DNA of 64,000 bases. Origin: Balaenoptera acutorostrata. Taxonomy: Eukaryota > Chordata > Mammalia > Artiodactyla > Balaenopteridae. The DNA lies in contig NC_080075.1 in assembly GCF_949987535.1 (NCBI RefSeq), positions 38,252,269-38,316,268 on the forward strand, in the 5' to 3' direction. The notes under the pieces are model-generated. The model was not told the origin of the DNA and ran no database searches. It was given only the letters and a program-made list of their open reading frames with translations. Below, piece by piece: positions 47,205 to 60,011 of the stretch (position 1 is the first letter of the stretch; the number at the start of each line of letters is the position of its first letter). A program made the translations under genes and the position numbers.

Positions 47205-50015
47205 GCTGTAGCTGTGATTTGTTTTTATTCCTAGGTTTTTTTCCCCCAACTTAGGTATTTAAAATCATATCAGAAATAAACATCATACCAAAAATAAATG
47301 ATTTTTTGTCAAATAGTAGAATGTCACTGAACTGAACTTTCCCTAACAACTAGCATATAAAGTTGTCGATCCGTCTTGCATTAGCAAAAACGAAAATATG
47401 AATAAAAATAAGAAAATGAAACCAAAGAGAAATACTATTAAGAGGAAAAACAAAGACAAAATTCAAATTTACTTTGAAAAGTCTGATTTTATTTTCTGAA
47501 TCAAAAAGAAGTGTATTCGTGTTAAATTTAGAATGTTTAACTTTCCATTGATCTCTCAAAATACTTTCCAAATATTGTTGACAGTGCTCAGAACTGTGTA
47601 AAAGTTAACATCCAATACCACATTTTAAAGAAAAAAGTTTAAATGCAGGACCTATTTCTAAGAAACCCTTCTCAAAGGTCAAGGCATTGGCAATTCTAAT
47701 TTTAAAAGAAAAGAATTTTAATTATTGTAAATTTCAGTGACAAAGGTTTTTCAAGAGCTATGTATCAGATCTCTTCTAAAACAGAAAAAAATTTAATTTC
47801 TGAGGGACTCATACCTGACAACTCCAATTAAACATGATACTTCCCCACCCCACCCCCAAATTACTAAATGCATTATTTCACCTTGGAATAGGAAAATTAT
47901 AAAATGTAATTTAAAAACTATACTCTTTCTATATATTAATACATCATTTTAACTGTCATGTTTGCTAGCAGAATTATAAAATTAAAACCAAATTCTACAT
48001 TCAAGGGACAAATGACAAATGCTTTCATTGCTTTAAGAGTCTATCCCATTCTTTGTTGTCTTCTACCCCCATATTTTAAAATCATGACCAAAGGTCATAA
48101 GTCAATCCATTTACCTGAAATGAACAACTAGTAGATACTGGTCCTACATCTGTGTCCTTTAACAACTCAGTATTCAAAAGGCTGGGGGGGGATTTATAAG
48201 AACATGACTTAGGAACACTTTAGAATTCCAAAGTGACTCTGATACCCACGTCCCTAAAATCTAACAGACATTATTCATAGGCTATTCATGTGTACTGAAG
48301 CATGTCCAGCATGCAGGCGAACTTCTTTTACTTGTTCAAATTGAGGTAAAACAGACAAAAAATACATAATATTAACAGAAGCTGCATAATTAAAACTAAC
48401 CTTCTTTTGCTGCTTATTTCATATAAACTGATTTTTAAGTTTCTTCACAAAAAAAAGAGATGCTATAGCCAATAATTTCTCCAATTTCAGTCACCCAAAA
48501 AAGTACGCTTCTTCTTTCAAAGTCGTTATTAGTAAAGAATGTTTTGAAATGAAGAAAAACATTTTTCTCCAGAATTTGCATTTTGTACTTAGAGTGATAC
48601 AATTTCTTATTACTTTATTTTTCAAATTTAGAAGGAATTCAAGTCTGGGTACTATTTGATATTTTTTCAGATACCAAGCAATACCGACAGGATTCATAAA
48701 TATGGTTTTCTGACAGGTAAGTAGGCTAACATTTACAAAATACCAACAACTCTTCTTTCAAGCTTAAGATGGCTGAGATTTAGTAGTTATGATGAGTTTT
48801 TCAGTACAAATACGCATTTAAATCTTGATTTTTTTTGGCCAACATTTTAAATAGTCAAATTTTACTCCACTTCCAGGTTTTAAATGAAACATAGCAACAA
48901 AAAAAAACTAGTGAAAATTACCCAACTGGCACAAGTCCCATATTTCAATGTTATTTTTAACCCAATAATTATAACCTACTGCCAGTAATTATTTATATGT
49001 ATCTACTTGTTTTTATTAAATAAGCACTGGTCGGTTATATAAAAGAATTTTGCAAGAATGGTACTTGGCACTGGGTTACCTTAATGCTTCTGGTATTAAT
49101 AGAAGCACTTAGAAAAATACCAGCTCTTAAGCACTTTTTGTCTGTAATTTGAATTTCCAAAAGCTTTTTTTCAATGTTACTTTTCCATTGGTAGATTCTA
49201 GGGAGTTTAGTCCCAGTTGATATGGTTGATTTTAAAAAACAAATTAAAAAATCCCTAAGTCACATAATGATGGGACACTACACTTGCTTTTTACAGCATA
49301 TGGAAACAGTTCCAGGCAGACCAAAAGTAGAAGAAAACCTGCCAAATCAAAGTATTGTAAATAAAGTTCATCTTACGTACCCCAGAGCAGAAAAGCTCAA
49401 AAATCAAAAAATTAAAATCAAAACCCCACCCCTTCCCTCCACGCAAAACCCCAACCCCAAACACTTTAGTTCTGAGCCTACCATTTCCCTAAAATGTTAA
49501 TACCAGAAGCTTTAAGGTACTTAAAGCCGCAGCAGTAACGGTAGAAAGCGCCACACCACAGGGGAAACGCCACAAAGGGTTCAGCAGCCGCCCACTCAGT
49601 CCTCACCACCCCACCCCAATAACACATAAAAGCTCCTGTGGAAGTTGTTTTTTCTTATGCTAATAAAGGCATACCACCTAGTGTGCTAAAGACTAAAACT
49701 AGCAGCCTTAGAACAGGAAAGTGAAAATAGGAAGCCTACGGGAATGATCTAAATGCCTACTTAGGAGAAACAGAGCAGCAGACAGGACCCTGGCCCTCTT
49801 GTGTTTGCAGGGAAGTGGTGGAACTAAGCAGTCAGATTTACCCACATCAACACAAATTTAACAAAACTTCTGCAAGACACGAGAATAAAACCTGACCTTT
49901 CCAGTCAAAGGGCACAGAGAGGCCTCATCCATGTCCTGGAGTTGAATGAGTTCAAAGATTGGCAATACAAGAAAAAAGAAAGCGTTAGGGGCGTGATGGG
50001 AACCAGCTTCGCAGT
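47205..50015 (-). other. ACTR2: ACTR2 3' UTR
   Basis: About 2.8 kb of AT-rich sequence without recognisable transposons follows the ACTR2 stop codon on the minus strand. The length agrees with the long UTR expected for a messenger of roughly 4 kb. The end is inferred from the AATAAA at 47224-47229. Other AATAAA hexamers on this strand (for example near 47486, 48620 and 49008) could give shorter forms. Confidence 0.68.
47224..47229 (-). terminator. ACTR2: Presumed ACTR2 polyadenylation signal AATAAA
   Basis: AATAAA on the minus strand (plus-strand TTTATT), followed downstream in the transcript direction by a T/GT-rich segment (GACTGTTTTGTCTCC). It is the last canonical hexamer before the sequence changes character. 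Confidence 0.5.
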
Positions 50016-50186
50016 TTATCGAACGGTCACCCCAAGTTTCTCCAGCACACGAACACCCTTTTCTTGGTATTCCTGTCGGGTCATCCAGAAGTTGTCTTTG
50101 TCCTTCATGATGTCCGCTAGAACTGCGCCACCCAGGAATACCATGTGCTTTCTGCGGGGTGGGTCTTCAATGCGGATCTTGAATTT
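50016..50186 (-). CDS. ACTR2: ACTR2 (Arp2) last coding exon, residues 339-394
   Basis: Arp2 is an actin-related ATPase subunit of the Arp2/3 complex. With Arp3 it mimics an actin dimer and starts a new filament branch on the side of an existing one. The exon encodes 56 residues and a TAA stop (50016-50018), starting [15 protein letters not shown] and ending [11 protein letters not shown]. This is the C-terminal part of the actin fold, including [11 protein letters not shown], a conserved nucleotide-cleft segment. The acceptor is TTTCTCCTTTAG. The exon is in phase 0 and follows the previous exon's LS directly. It is fully intact, and the residue count to the stop gives the expected 394-residue total. 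Confidence 0.98.
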
Positions 50187-51085
50187 CTAAAGGAGAAAGA
50201 GGAGATGATAAAACATCACACGCATGGTGCTTTCTGCTTTATGAAAATGACTTTTTCTTATATTCTCTTGTTGAATTCTCACAAAGGTCCTGTGATGTAA
50301 GTATCTCAGTTAGAGAGAGAAATTTTGTAATTTGCCCAAAACTCACAGCCAGGAGATCACACATCCATCCCAGTGTGCTTAGAACAGTCGCAATGTACAC
50401 CTGTGGCCCCACGGTTAACTACACTCCTTGTCACCCTCAAAAGCAGCCTGATTTGAACAATGAATTCCATGCTCGCCCTATCAAGAGCCCAAGTACCAGA
50501 GCCCTGACTGTGACAGGTTTCCCACTAATGGGCAAATCACCTGGCCAGCTGTCAAATGAAGAGTTGGGATAAGAGGACTGCTATAGTTTCTTCAAGGTCT
50601 CACGCCTCTATGATTGTAGTCCCGTGCAACAGAGTAAGCTTTAAGTTCTTTCCTTATAAGCAAAGCTCACTTTCTATTCTCTCAAATTCAAACGAAATGT
50701 TCTCAAAATAAACAAGGCCAAACACGGTCAAAATAAATTATGAGGATGTTGGAAAAAATGAACACAGTAACCAAAATTAAAGACAAGCAGGAGAAGTTTT
50801 ATACTCTGCAGCCACTATTAACTGTCTAACAAGGACAGACCTCCATCTGTACGGTCAGTCAACACCTGAAAGAGAAACCTCAAAATGAAGTAGCAGTTTT
50901 ATTTACAAAGTCACAAATCCCACAAAAAGACTCAAAATAACTATGTCATTCTACATTGTCTTTACGTCACATAAATGAACCGTAGGATCTGTCATAACAC
51001 ATGACATAGAAAAACATCCGTCTACTTATTAATTCTGAGGCTAACCTACTGTTCTAACTGTTCTAGTTACTTTTTTACTCTTTGG

Positions 51086-51280
51086 CAGGGGTCAGCAAAC
51101 TTTTTCTGCAAGGTACCAGAGAGTAAGCACTTGAGGCTCTGCAGGTCTCTCTGGCAATCCCTAAAGGCAGCCAGAGACAATATGTGACGATAGGCAACAT
51201 ATTATGTGACAAGAGAATGGGTCTGGCTGTGTTCCAAAAAAACTTTATAGAACAGCCAGGTTTGGTCCAGGGCTGTGGTG
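51086..51280 (+). mobile_element. hAT-type nonautonomous DNA transposon fragment
   Basis: GGGGTCAGCAAACTTTTTCT, GCAGCCAGAGACAATATGTG, and TGGCTGTGTTCCAAAAAAAC with TTTATAGAACAGCCAGG is the order of a common mammalian hAT-type element whose family name I am not sure of. Confidence 0.6.
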
Positions 51281-51949
51281 TGGCAGCCCCGCTCTCAGGG
51301 ACACCTGGCTAGCCCCTGAGGACACCACTGCCCTGCAGCTTTCTCAGCTGGCTGCTGTTTCTCTCTCTCTCACTACCTGCCTAACTCTGGAGGTGGGTAA
51401 CAGTAATTCTTGTTCACTGTTCTCTCCCTCCTCCCTGCAACTCCACAGCCCCTCAGAAACTCATCCTATCTGACTATCCCATCCACCACCCCCCTTTGCC
51501 CAGGGCAGCTACAGATGCCCAGGTTATTCCTCCTCATACCTGCTCTGTGGCGCGTGTGCGTGCCCTCTCCACCATGTCCTGACATCATCCTCAGTGACCC
51601 TGTCTTTCTCTCCCTCACTGGGCAGAACACCAACTCGGGTGATCAACCCTCTTGCTCCGCCCCTGCCCTCAAGCAACTGAACGCGTGTCAGAGAAACTCA
51701 ACATCTAGCTTTACACGGTACCTCAGCCGAGCCCCTCAGTGCCGCTCGGCAATCCTGTGACATTTCTCTTCTCTCTCGCACTCTCCGAGACGCCACTTCA
51801 CACCTCCTCATCTATTTCATAAGCCTCTACCAGCTCCTCCGTCCTCTCAGAGCCTCCTAACCTGTCTTGTGACTTCACCTTTCCTCCTCCCTTCCCTCAA
51901 CAATCTATTCACCACCCAGACTTAATGATCCTTTAAACAAGTCAGATCC

Positions 51950-52440
51950 TACCATTTCTCTGCGCAAGATCCTCCTTCCTCAGTAGGAGGAAAGCCCAAC
52001 TCTTCACCGTGGCTGAGTAAGGCTTACATCCTGACTACCTTTCTGAGCTCACCTCCCAGCCCCGCCCTTGCTCACTCTGCTCCAGCCACTCCTGCACACT
52101 CCCACCAACGTGGGGCTCTTCCTGCCTGGAAGATTCTTCCCCCCAGAGAGTCAGGCTGCCCACTGGCTCACTTCCTTCAGGTCTTTGCTCAAAAGTTATC
52201 TTATCTCACGGGAGTCCTTCTCTGATCACACTACACAAAGGAGCACACCGTCTCTCCCAATCACTACCCACTCTCTAGCCCCTAACCTGACTTCTCCATA
52301 GCGCTTACTACTACTGATACATTATTCACAGACTAAACGCGGGGATTTTTGGTTTTGTTCACCACTGTTTTGTTTCTCCCACCATCTAGACAGGTGTTTG
52401 GCACCTAGAAGGAGTTCAAGAAGCATTTGCTAAATAATCA
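51950..52440 (+). mobile_element. L2 3' region
   Basis: TGCTCACTCTGCTCCAGCCA, CTTCAGGTCTTTGCTCAAAA, GAGTCCTTCTCTGATCACAC and GGTGTTTGGCACCTAGAAGG are in L2 order, ending near GCATTTGCTAAATAATCA. Confidence 0.85.
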
Positions 52441-53385
52441 TCTGAGACTGATTTTAAATTATATGTATACTCAAAATCAGACAAATGAGTGAAGTACTTA
52501 GACAACATGGCTCCTTTTGAGTCTTTTAATTTGTTTAATGTATGAGCCCATACACAATTTAATTTCAGCAATTTGAGTCACAAATAAAAGATGTCACATA
52601 GTGTCTCTAATACATACAGTCCTCTGTAGGATGTAATCTCATTATCTAAACTGAACAAAGTTGATGAGATGAACCTCAGAGATTAATTTAGAATTAAACG
52701 ACTCTTAATTGAGTGTATCGTATGTATAGTGTACTTCACACAGTCCAGGGTTTGTAGGAAAAAAATCAATGCCAAATAACCACCAACTATTACATACCAG
52801 TTTAAAAATTTCTTCCTACTCTACACACCAACAACTACCAATTAAAGTCTGTTTCAAGAGCTACGATAGTTGACGGGGATGCAAAAGAATTGGAGACACG
52901 GTGTTGTTTACAATCTGATTGGGGAGATAAGACATATGCAAGAAACAGCCAGAAAATAACTCAGAGTCAGGAACATGAGACAGTCCAAGAGTAGCACTGA
53001 ATGCTGACTACATATTAAAAAAACAAAAAAACAAACAAACAAACCCAAGGGGGCCTTTCTCTCTCCATAGTACAACAGGTTCTTCCCATACACTTACAGG
53101 CACCTCTGGTTCCAGGCTGTTTGTTACAGATGAACCAAAACATCTGGCCCTGGACCCAGTTGCCCCGACACACTGAATACAGAGGTGCCCCGGCACTAGG
53201 ACCGCTCTGAGACAAAGCTCATCTTGCACCATTTACTTCTTCCTACCTCTTCACGGCTACACTAGACTGCATTAGGAATTTGTTTAGAAAGGCTTCTTGC
53301 TCCCTCTGGTGGCTGTCAAGATTCACAAGCTATTTTACAGGGTTTTAAAAGTATGTTAACAGTTGGATTATTGATTGATACTTAC

Positions 53386-53518
53386 AGAAAGTTTTTCCAC
53401 ATCTCCCTTCAACACTCGTTCTAAGTAAAGCTGTTTAAGCTCTCGTTCCAACCGTGATGGCAGCCCAGGGTACATAGTAGACCCTCCAGAAAGCACAATG
53501 TGCTTATAGAATTCAGAT
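53386..53518 (-). CDS. ACTR2: ACTR2 coding exon, residues 295-338
   Basis: The first base completes an Arg codon split with the preceding exon (AG|A). Then 44 codons read [20 protein letters not shown] through [18 protein letters not shown] to VEKLS. The [13 protein letters not shown] segment is a hallmark of actins and ARPs and contributes to nucleotide binding in the cleft between subdomains 3 and 4. The acceptor is CTTTCTAG and the donor TCT-GTAAGT is strong. Length is 133 bp, so skipping would shift the frame. No defect is seen. Confidence 0.98.
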
Positions 53519-54348
53519 CTAGAAAGACACGAGAGGTATTCATTAGGGGTTTCAGATTAGGGAAACAGTATCTCAGAGTTGCTTTTATTTACATCAGCCT
53601 CAGGGGGTTGCTGGGAGAATTAAATAAAATTCAACATGTAAACCACAGGCCTGAATGTCTGCTATTACTACTGTTAATAGATAACAAACCCTCTTTATGT
53701 ATAAGATTACTAGCATTTTGATGACAATACTTCTAAAGCACGTAACGTTTTCTTGCAAATGTAACCGAGTCTTCTAGTAAGGACCAGTTTCCGTTACAAA
53801 CCTGCAGTATCTGGACTCTGCGCTATCGCAGCGCTTCCGTGGAGTCACTTAGATGTGGTGCTCGACTATAATTAACCACATTCTACCACGGTTCCAGTTC
53901 TTGCTTTTGAATTTTTCCATTTGTCTTTTGTAGTTTTCCCTTTTGTTCCTTTGCTCTGAGGCTGTCAGCTATTATTTTTGGTTAGATTGATGTGTTTGCT
54001 TTTTAGAGCAGTCCTCGCTTTCTTCCTTAAATATGCTGTTGGTCATGATACCAGATAATCAAATCTAAAATAACTGCATATGTAGTAGAAGTAATATCAT
54101 CTGAGTGAGGGTCTGAGGAACTCTTCTCCTAGTAAAACTCAGGAGCTAAGTCACATCCATCTTGGCCTCATTCAAACTCACTTCCAGGTTTTTACTTGCT
54201 TTCAGGTTCTCAAGGGCTCAGGCTATTATAATTCTAGCTTCTAGAAGAAGTTCTGTATTGTATTTAATTGCAGAAGTATGTACACGAGTGTGACGTAAAC
54301 TAAGCAGTTGAGGTATAGCTACATGTGGTATGTGCCCATGAGCATTTA

Positions 54349-54680
54349 TTTTTCTTTTATTTTTTTAATTAATTAATTTTTATTTATTTATTTTTGGCTG
54401 CACTGGGTCTTCGTTGCTGTGCACGGGCTTTCTCTAGTTGTGGCGAGCAGGGGTTACTCTTTGTTGCGGTGCGCGGGCTTCTCATTGCGGTGTCTTCTCT
54501 TGTTGCAGAGCACGGGCTCTAGGCGCGCGGGCTTCAGTAGTTGTGGCACACAGGCTCAGTAGTTGTGGCTCACGGGCCTAGCTGCTCCGCGGCATGTGGG
54601 ATCTTCCCAGACCAGGGCTCGAACCCGTGTCCCCTGCATTGGCAGGCAGATTCTTAACCACTGCGCCACCAGGGAAGCCC
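54349..54680 (-). mobile_element. CHR SINE, subfamily B, with 14-bp target-site duplication
   Basis: A minus-strand SINE flanked by CCCATGAGCATTTA at 54335-54348 and 54681-54694, with a TTTA-rich tail. It shows the subfamily B features CAGAGCACGGGCTCTAGGCG and TTCTCATTGCGG. Confidence 0.94.
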
Positions 54681-55179
54681 CCCATGAGCATTTACATGTA
54701 TGCTTTCAACACACAGGACACGCAAAACAAAATCTGAGTTGTGCTGCTTTCCAATGCTAGCAATGTGGAGAGGGTACTGAACCTAACTCCAGTGCTTTAG
54801 GAACACCAAAACTTTAATCACTACCAACAGGAATGCACTTTTAAATATAATTTTCCTATTACTGATCATTAAATCAAGGGACAAAAGCATCTACCCAATC
54901 CCTACCATGAGAATTTATCATAATTATGAAGTCTAGATTAGACTTTTGATCCTCTTCCATTAGATTTATAGCTTTTTATAAGCCAACTGCTATTTTTATT
55001 AATTTCCATTACCAGCCTGTTCCCCAGCCAGCCCACAAAAATTAGCGGGTTATTTCATTCAGGGTTAAATAAAGAAGTAGGCAAACACTTGCTTAATAAA
55101 ATGCTTCTGAGTGAATTTCTCAATAACTTGAGTATAAAGGAGAGCTTTCTAACTATGACTCAAACTCTAGATGCAATAA

Positions 55180-55850
55180 AAGATTATAAAACGTTTTATA
55201 TAACTAAATAAAAACAAAATTTTGTATGGCCAAGAACACCATAAGCAAGACACAAATAAAAAATGACAAAATGTCTGCAATAGATATCACAGAGCTAATA
55301 TAAAAAGAACTTTTTCAAAAAACTGAGAGAAAAAAAATTCTTTTTAATTCCACAGAAGAACAGGCAAAAGCCATGAACAGATAATTCACCAGGAGAAGAT
55401 ATAAACATGGCCCTAGACATAGAAAAATATATTTAACTTCAATCTTAAGAGAAACGCAAATTAAAACTACATTTAAAAAAAAACAAAAAAACTACATTAA
55501 GATATCATTTCTCGCTCATTAGACTTGGCATAAAAGTAAAATGCTGAAAAACTCTGTGAACAAGCTGTTGGGGACACAGGTGCCCTCATATATGACTGGT
55601 GGGAAAGAGAAAGGGTACAACTTTCATAGGAGGGAACTGAGCAATAACAAAACCACACACATTTATCCTTCAACCCAACTATTCCCCCCAGACATTTTTT
55701 CAGAATATATATGTCCAACAATACAAAGGTACAGTGTGCACAAGGTTATTAACTGCAGCGTTATCACTGCATTATCACACTGGAAAAAAGAATGCAACTG
55801 GAACAAAGAATAAGGACAACCCCTAGGAAGTGGCAGATGTAGAGAACAAA
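55180..55850 (+). mobile_element. Old L1M ORF2 end fragment
   Basis: AGAACAGGCAAAAGCCATGA, AGAGAAACGCAAATTAAAAC, AAGATATCATTTCTCGCTCA and GACACAGGTGCCCTCATATA correspond to the last part of L1 ORF2 in an old subfamily. Frames are destroyed. Confidence 0.65.
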
Positions 55851-56039
55851 CATGTGGACACCAAGGAGGGAAAGCAGGGTGGGGAGGGGATGAATTGGAA
55901 GATTGGGATTGACATACATACACTAATATGTATAAAACGGATAACTAATAAAAACCTGCTGTACAAAAAAAAGGCAGTTTTAGACATAAAAAAAAAACCT
56001 TGTTTAGAATACATTAAGTGAAAAAAGCAAAGTGCAAAA

Positions 56040-57290
56040 GAGTATTTACAGTATGCTACCTTTTGTGTAAGAAAATAAAAAACAGAGGGAGGAGGACCAG
56101 GGTGAAAGACAAGGGGTGGGGAGAGTGATACTTCCGAGTATACTTTTTTGTACAGTTTTCACTACCTATTCAGAAAACAAAATTAAAGATGAGCCGGGAA
56201 TATCCTGTGCCACAAAATAGAAAGAAGTAGAATGTGCTCAAAAAGAGATGAGGACACATCAAAGGACACAGGAGCTTGCTTGAAGGGGCTCTCACAGGCG
56301 AAATCAGGAACAATTTAGCACCAAAATGAAATAAGGCAGTAATAAATTATAATCCACCAAATAAAATCATGAGACCATACTGATAATAAACAAACAAAAC
56401 AAGGGAGAAAGGAAAAGGACTTCCTTATGCTAGAATGCCAACTAATAAATACAGAATGACAGAATTAGAAAAAAATCACCTTTTTGCAACCATCACAATA
56501 AAAATGGATTTCGGCAAGAATCATCAACAGACGCCAAAAGGGGTGGGGGGCAGAGTTTGATGAGGAACAGGAGATTTACACAGTCTCAAAGTATTTTCCC
56601 ACAAATTACTTAAAAGTCAGGAAAGGAAAAAAAAAGAAAACCTAAACAGTGGAGAAAATAGGAAACTTCATTAAGAGTTTAACTCTAATATCACCAATTA
56701 GGAGCAAACAGACATCACTTCTGGATTTGATAACCTGAGAAGGACACATCACTTAAGTACTGTTCTAGCCAAAAATGCACAACCTAAATCTAATCATGAG
56801 AAAACATTCAAACCCAAATTGTACTCTGCAGAGATATCAATGTCATAAAAGACTGAGGAACTATAATAGATAAAAGGTGACTAAGAGACATGACGACTAA
56901 ATACAATGTGTGACCTTAGATTTGATCCTTTACTGGAGAAAAGAAAAACTGTATAGAGGACATTATTGGGACAGTGAACAAAACTGAAATATGGATGGTA
57001 GATAAAAGTATGTCAGTAATCAATCCCCTGAACTCAATAATGCACTGTGGCTATAAGAGCATAGCCTCATTCCTAAGAAATACAAAGTGAATATTAAGGA
57101 GTAAAGAGGACTTAACGCATACAACCTACTCAAATGGCTCAAGAAAGAAAAGAGAGAGAGAGAAAGCACACAAACATGCAGAGTGTTAAAATCAGTAAAA
57201 TGGAAAACTGGATAGTGTACAGGAGTTCTCTATTCTAGTCTTGCAACTTTCAACATTTAAACTATTTCAAAATAAGTTTAAAGAGGCATC
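56040..57290 (+). mobile_element. Old L1M 3' UTR, probably the same insertion
   Basis: CAACCTAAATCTAATCATGA, GAGAAAACATTCAAACCC, GAGACATGACGACTAAATAC, TTTGATCCTTTACTGGAGAA and the end TTTCAAAATAAGTTTAAAG follow the order of old L1M 3' UTRs. Together with the ORF2 fragment upstream it is likely one decayed element. Confidence 0.6.
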
Positions 57291-57434
57291 TGAGACACAA
57301 TGATATATGCTGTTCAACAACCAGTGTCACCCTATCAGAAACCTGAGTGAGACAATAGACAACTTGGTCATTCTAGCTATTTATATTCCATCTATTTCTG
57401 ATAAATAACTTTGAAACAACCATTTCTAATGTAC

Positions 57435-57580
57435 CTGGTATCGATGTCAGCTGCCTGGATTGTGTTAAAAAGCAATTCAGCAACACCTACTCCCTCAACA
57501 TTGATCAAGTGAGGCTGAAACAAAGCTTCTGGTGCTTCAAATCTCTCTCCCCCAACTTTGATAATGCGGCCATCTGGGAG
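57435..57580 (-). CDS. ACTR2: ACTR2 coding exon, residues 246-294 (last codon split)
   Basis: The exon has 48 codons plus two bases: [39 protein letters not shown], then TIQAADIDT and AG of a split Arg. LPDG..I.VG.ERF is the conserved actin-family segment in subdomain 4. The acceptor is GGTTTCTAG. The donor reads CCAG-GTACATT, a GT site with poor bases at positions +4 and +5. At 146 bp, skipping the exon would shift the frame. Coding sequence is intact. Confidence 0.98.
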
Positions 57581-59296
57581 CTAGAAACCAAGAACAATCA
57601 GGTATCAGCAAAAGATTTTAAAAGTTCCTAGTGTTCTTTAGATGTTAGTACTTATAAACTTATAAACACCTGTTCTAGAACCAAAATCCTTATCAACAAT
57701 ATATTTCTCCTAAAATACATTTTTGAAAAAAGACAAAAAAAGGTAAATTAAATACATCAAAATAATTGTTTTTATTATCATGCTCTGTTCTGCTTTTAAA
57801 ATGGTATGTCATGCCCCCAAACAGCAGGAATTTCTTGGAGGATTGGCCAACGCACGAGTGAGTGATGTTCCACTGGTGTGTGCAGGTGAGCACTACAGGT
57901 GGCGCTGATCGCCCGTGGCAATTGGATTTTTGCTGGAGTCAATGTTGCTTATCATTTTAACACATTTGTGAGTTTATGGATATTTTTACCATGTAGCACA
58001 GACACATTCAATTAAAAATTTTAAGTAATTTCTTTCACCAAATAATTACTCTGGGAAACTTTATTATTTTGTCATCAAAACACTTTATATCACGTGTGAA
58101 ACTTCTGTCAAATCATTTACTCCAAAAAAATTGTATGATCAAGAAAACTTAAGGAATATTGACCTAGACTATTTATTAGGCAATTCTGTTGTATCCTACT
58201 TACTAGGTCCTATTAAATTTTAAATGATAATGAATAAATATAATTTTAAGAAAATGAGATTTAAACTGGTCAGATACCATTACAACATGACCTTGTGCAG
58301 AAAACTCTTAAGTTACATCATGTTTATATTTAATTAAATGAGAAATGCTAAACAAAAACTCCCTCACAATTCATTGAATTGACCTAAGTAACAAGCATGC
58401 TTGTATACGCTGGCATTGGACACACTTCTGTATGACATACCAGAATTAGTTTTACATTAACATTTCTAACAGTATATTTGTTTAAAATAACATAATTACA
58501 ATAATTATCTTTAGATTCCAAAACTGACTTTCCAATATGACAAAGCATCACAAAGCAAGTTCTCTAAGACATTTACCCCCGTTTGCTATGATTGTTTACG
58601 AGTTATGTGCAAGGCAATCACTCCAAAATTATATTTTTATAAATCACATCAATGTCTTTAAAAAAAAATTCACCCTTAAAAAAAAAAAACTTTAAAACCC
58701 AAACTTGAAATCACCCCAAGATACATGGAAAAACTTCACATGGCAGACTGTTACCAAAACCTCTGTACCTGGCCCTTCCAGCCTCTGATGGTGTGGCTCT
58801 TCTCAAAGCTCTATTTGCAGGCCAGCCTGGGGCCACCTACCCTAGGAACTACTACTACCTCTTGGAACTGTTAAAACTGTATGCTTCCCATTTCTTTGCA
58901 CCAAATCTTACCCTTTCCTTTATTTGTCCACTCTTATCCCTCTTCATTTACTCATCAGTTCACTGTTTATTTGTTGCATGTATTTTTGTAACCTACCTCA
59001 AACTCTCTGAGAAAGGAGAATAAATAAATAAAATATGTCTTACACTTCTAGTTCCCTTATCCTCTGCCTCATGACACTTTCTTGCAAAGTCAGGTAGGTG
59101 ACAAATTATAAATCTAGGGTAACTGTCAAGAAGGCTTCAGGAAAGAATCCCCAGAGCAAATCTGGAGATCATTAAGTTGCAAAGTATTGACTTATTGACT
59201 ATTTGGATCAGTATCTTCTAAAATTAAACAATATAACTTATAAAAATTTATAATTATTTTTATTTCTTTTTTTAAAAATTTATTTATTTAGTTTTG

Positions 59297-60011
59297 CTAC
59301 AAATAGAACTACCATACGACCCAGCAATCCCACTACTGGGCATATACCCTGAGAAAACCATAGGTCAAAAAGAGTCATGTACCAAAATGTTCATTGCAGC
59401 TCTATTTACAATAGCCAGGACGTGGAAGCAACCTAAATGTCCATCGACAGATGAATGGATGAAGAAGATGTGGCACATATATACAATGGAATATTACTCA
59501 GCCATAAAAAGAAATGAAATGGAGGTATTTGTAATGAGGTGGATGGAGTTAGAGTTTGTCATACAGAGTGAAGTAAGTCAGAAAGAGAAAAACAAATACA
59601 GTATGCTAACACATATATACGGAATCTAAGGGAAAAAAAAAAAAAAGGCCATGAAGAACCTAGTGGCAAGACGGGAATAAAGACACAGACCTACTAGAGA
59701 ATGGACTTGAGGATATGGGGATGGGGAGGGGTGAGATGTGACAGGGTGAGAGAGTGTCATGGACATATATACACTACCAAATGTAAAATAGATAACTAGT
59801 GGGAAGCAGCCGCACAGCACAGGGAGATCAGCTCGGTGCTTTGTGACCACCTAGAGGGGTGGGATGGGGAGGGTGGGAGGGAGGGAGATGCAAGAGGGAA
59901 GAGAAATGGGAACATATTGTATATGTATAACTGATTCACTTTGTTATAAAGCAGAAGCTAACACACTATTGTAAGGCAATTATACTTCAATAAAGATGTT
60001 TAAAAAAAAAT
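59297..60011 (+). mobile_element. Young 5'-truncated L1 inserted into a CHR SINE
   Basis: The element keeps the last part of ORF2 as an open frame (to the stop at 59627-59629, ending LTHIYGI) and a full 3' UTR ending CAATTATACTTCAATAAAGA plus A run. It is flanked by an 18-bp duplication TTTATTTATTTAGTTTTG at 59279-59296 and 60012-60029, which lies inside the tail region of a minus-strand SINE. The intact frame and clean duplication suggest it is among the youngest elements here. Confidence 0.9.

Larger units (their letters stand above)
50187..53385 (-). other. ACTR2: ACTR2 last intron
   Basis: A GT-AG intron of 3199 bp (donor GTAAGT next to 53386). It contains a hAT-type fragment (51086-51280), an L2 (51950-52440) and a CTCF-like motif at 53299-53312, about 70 bases inside the donor. 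The C-rich part 51410-51950 may be further L2-type or unclassified repeat. Confidence 0.93.
53519..57434 (-). other. ACTR2: ACTR2 intron between residues 294 and 295
   Basis: A 3916-bp intron in phase 2. It contains a subfamily B CHR SINE (54349-54680) and long, decayed L1M sequence (55180-57290). Its donor (CAG-GTACAT) is weaker than the others in this gene. Confidence 0.93.

Noticed and set aside
51410..51760. 116-codon open frame in an ACTR2 intron
   Set aside because: It is C/T-rich intronic sequence next to an L2. The peptide looks low-complexity and I cannot tie it to a gene or processed pseudogene.
57886..57904. CTCF-like site (CAGGTGGCGCTG)
   Set aside because: The 5' half does not fit the matrix without an extra base.
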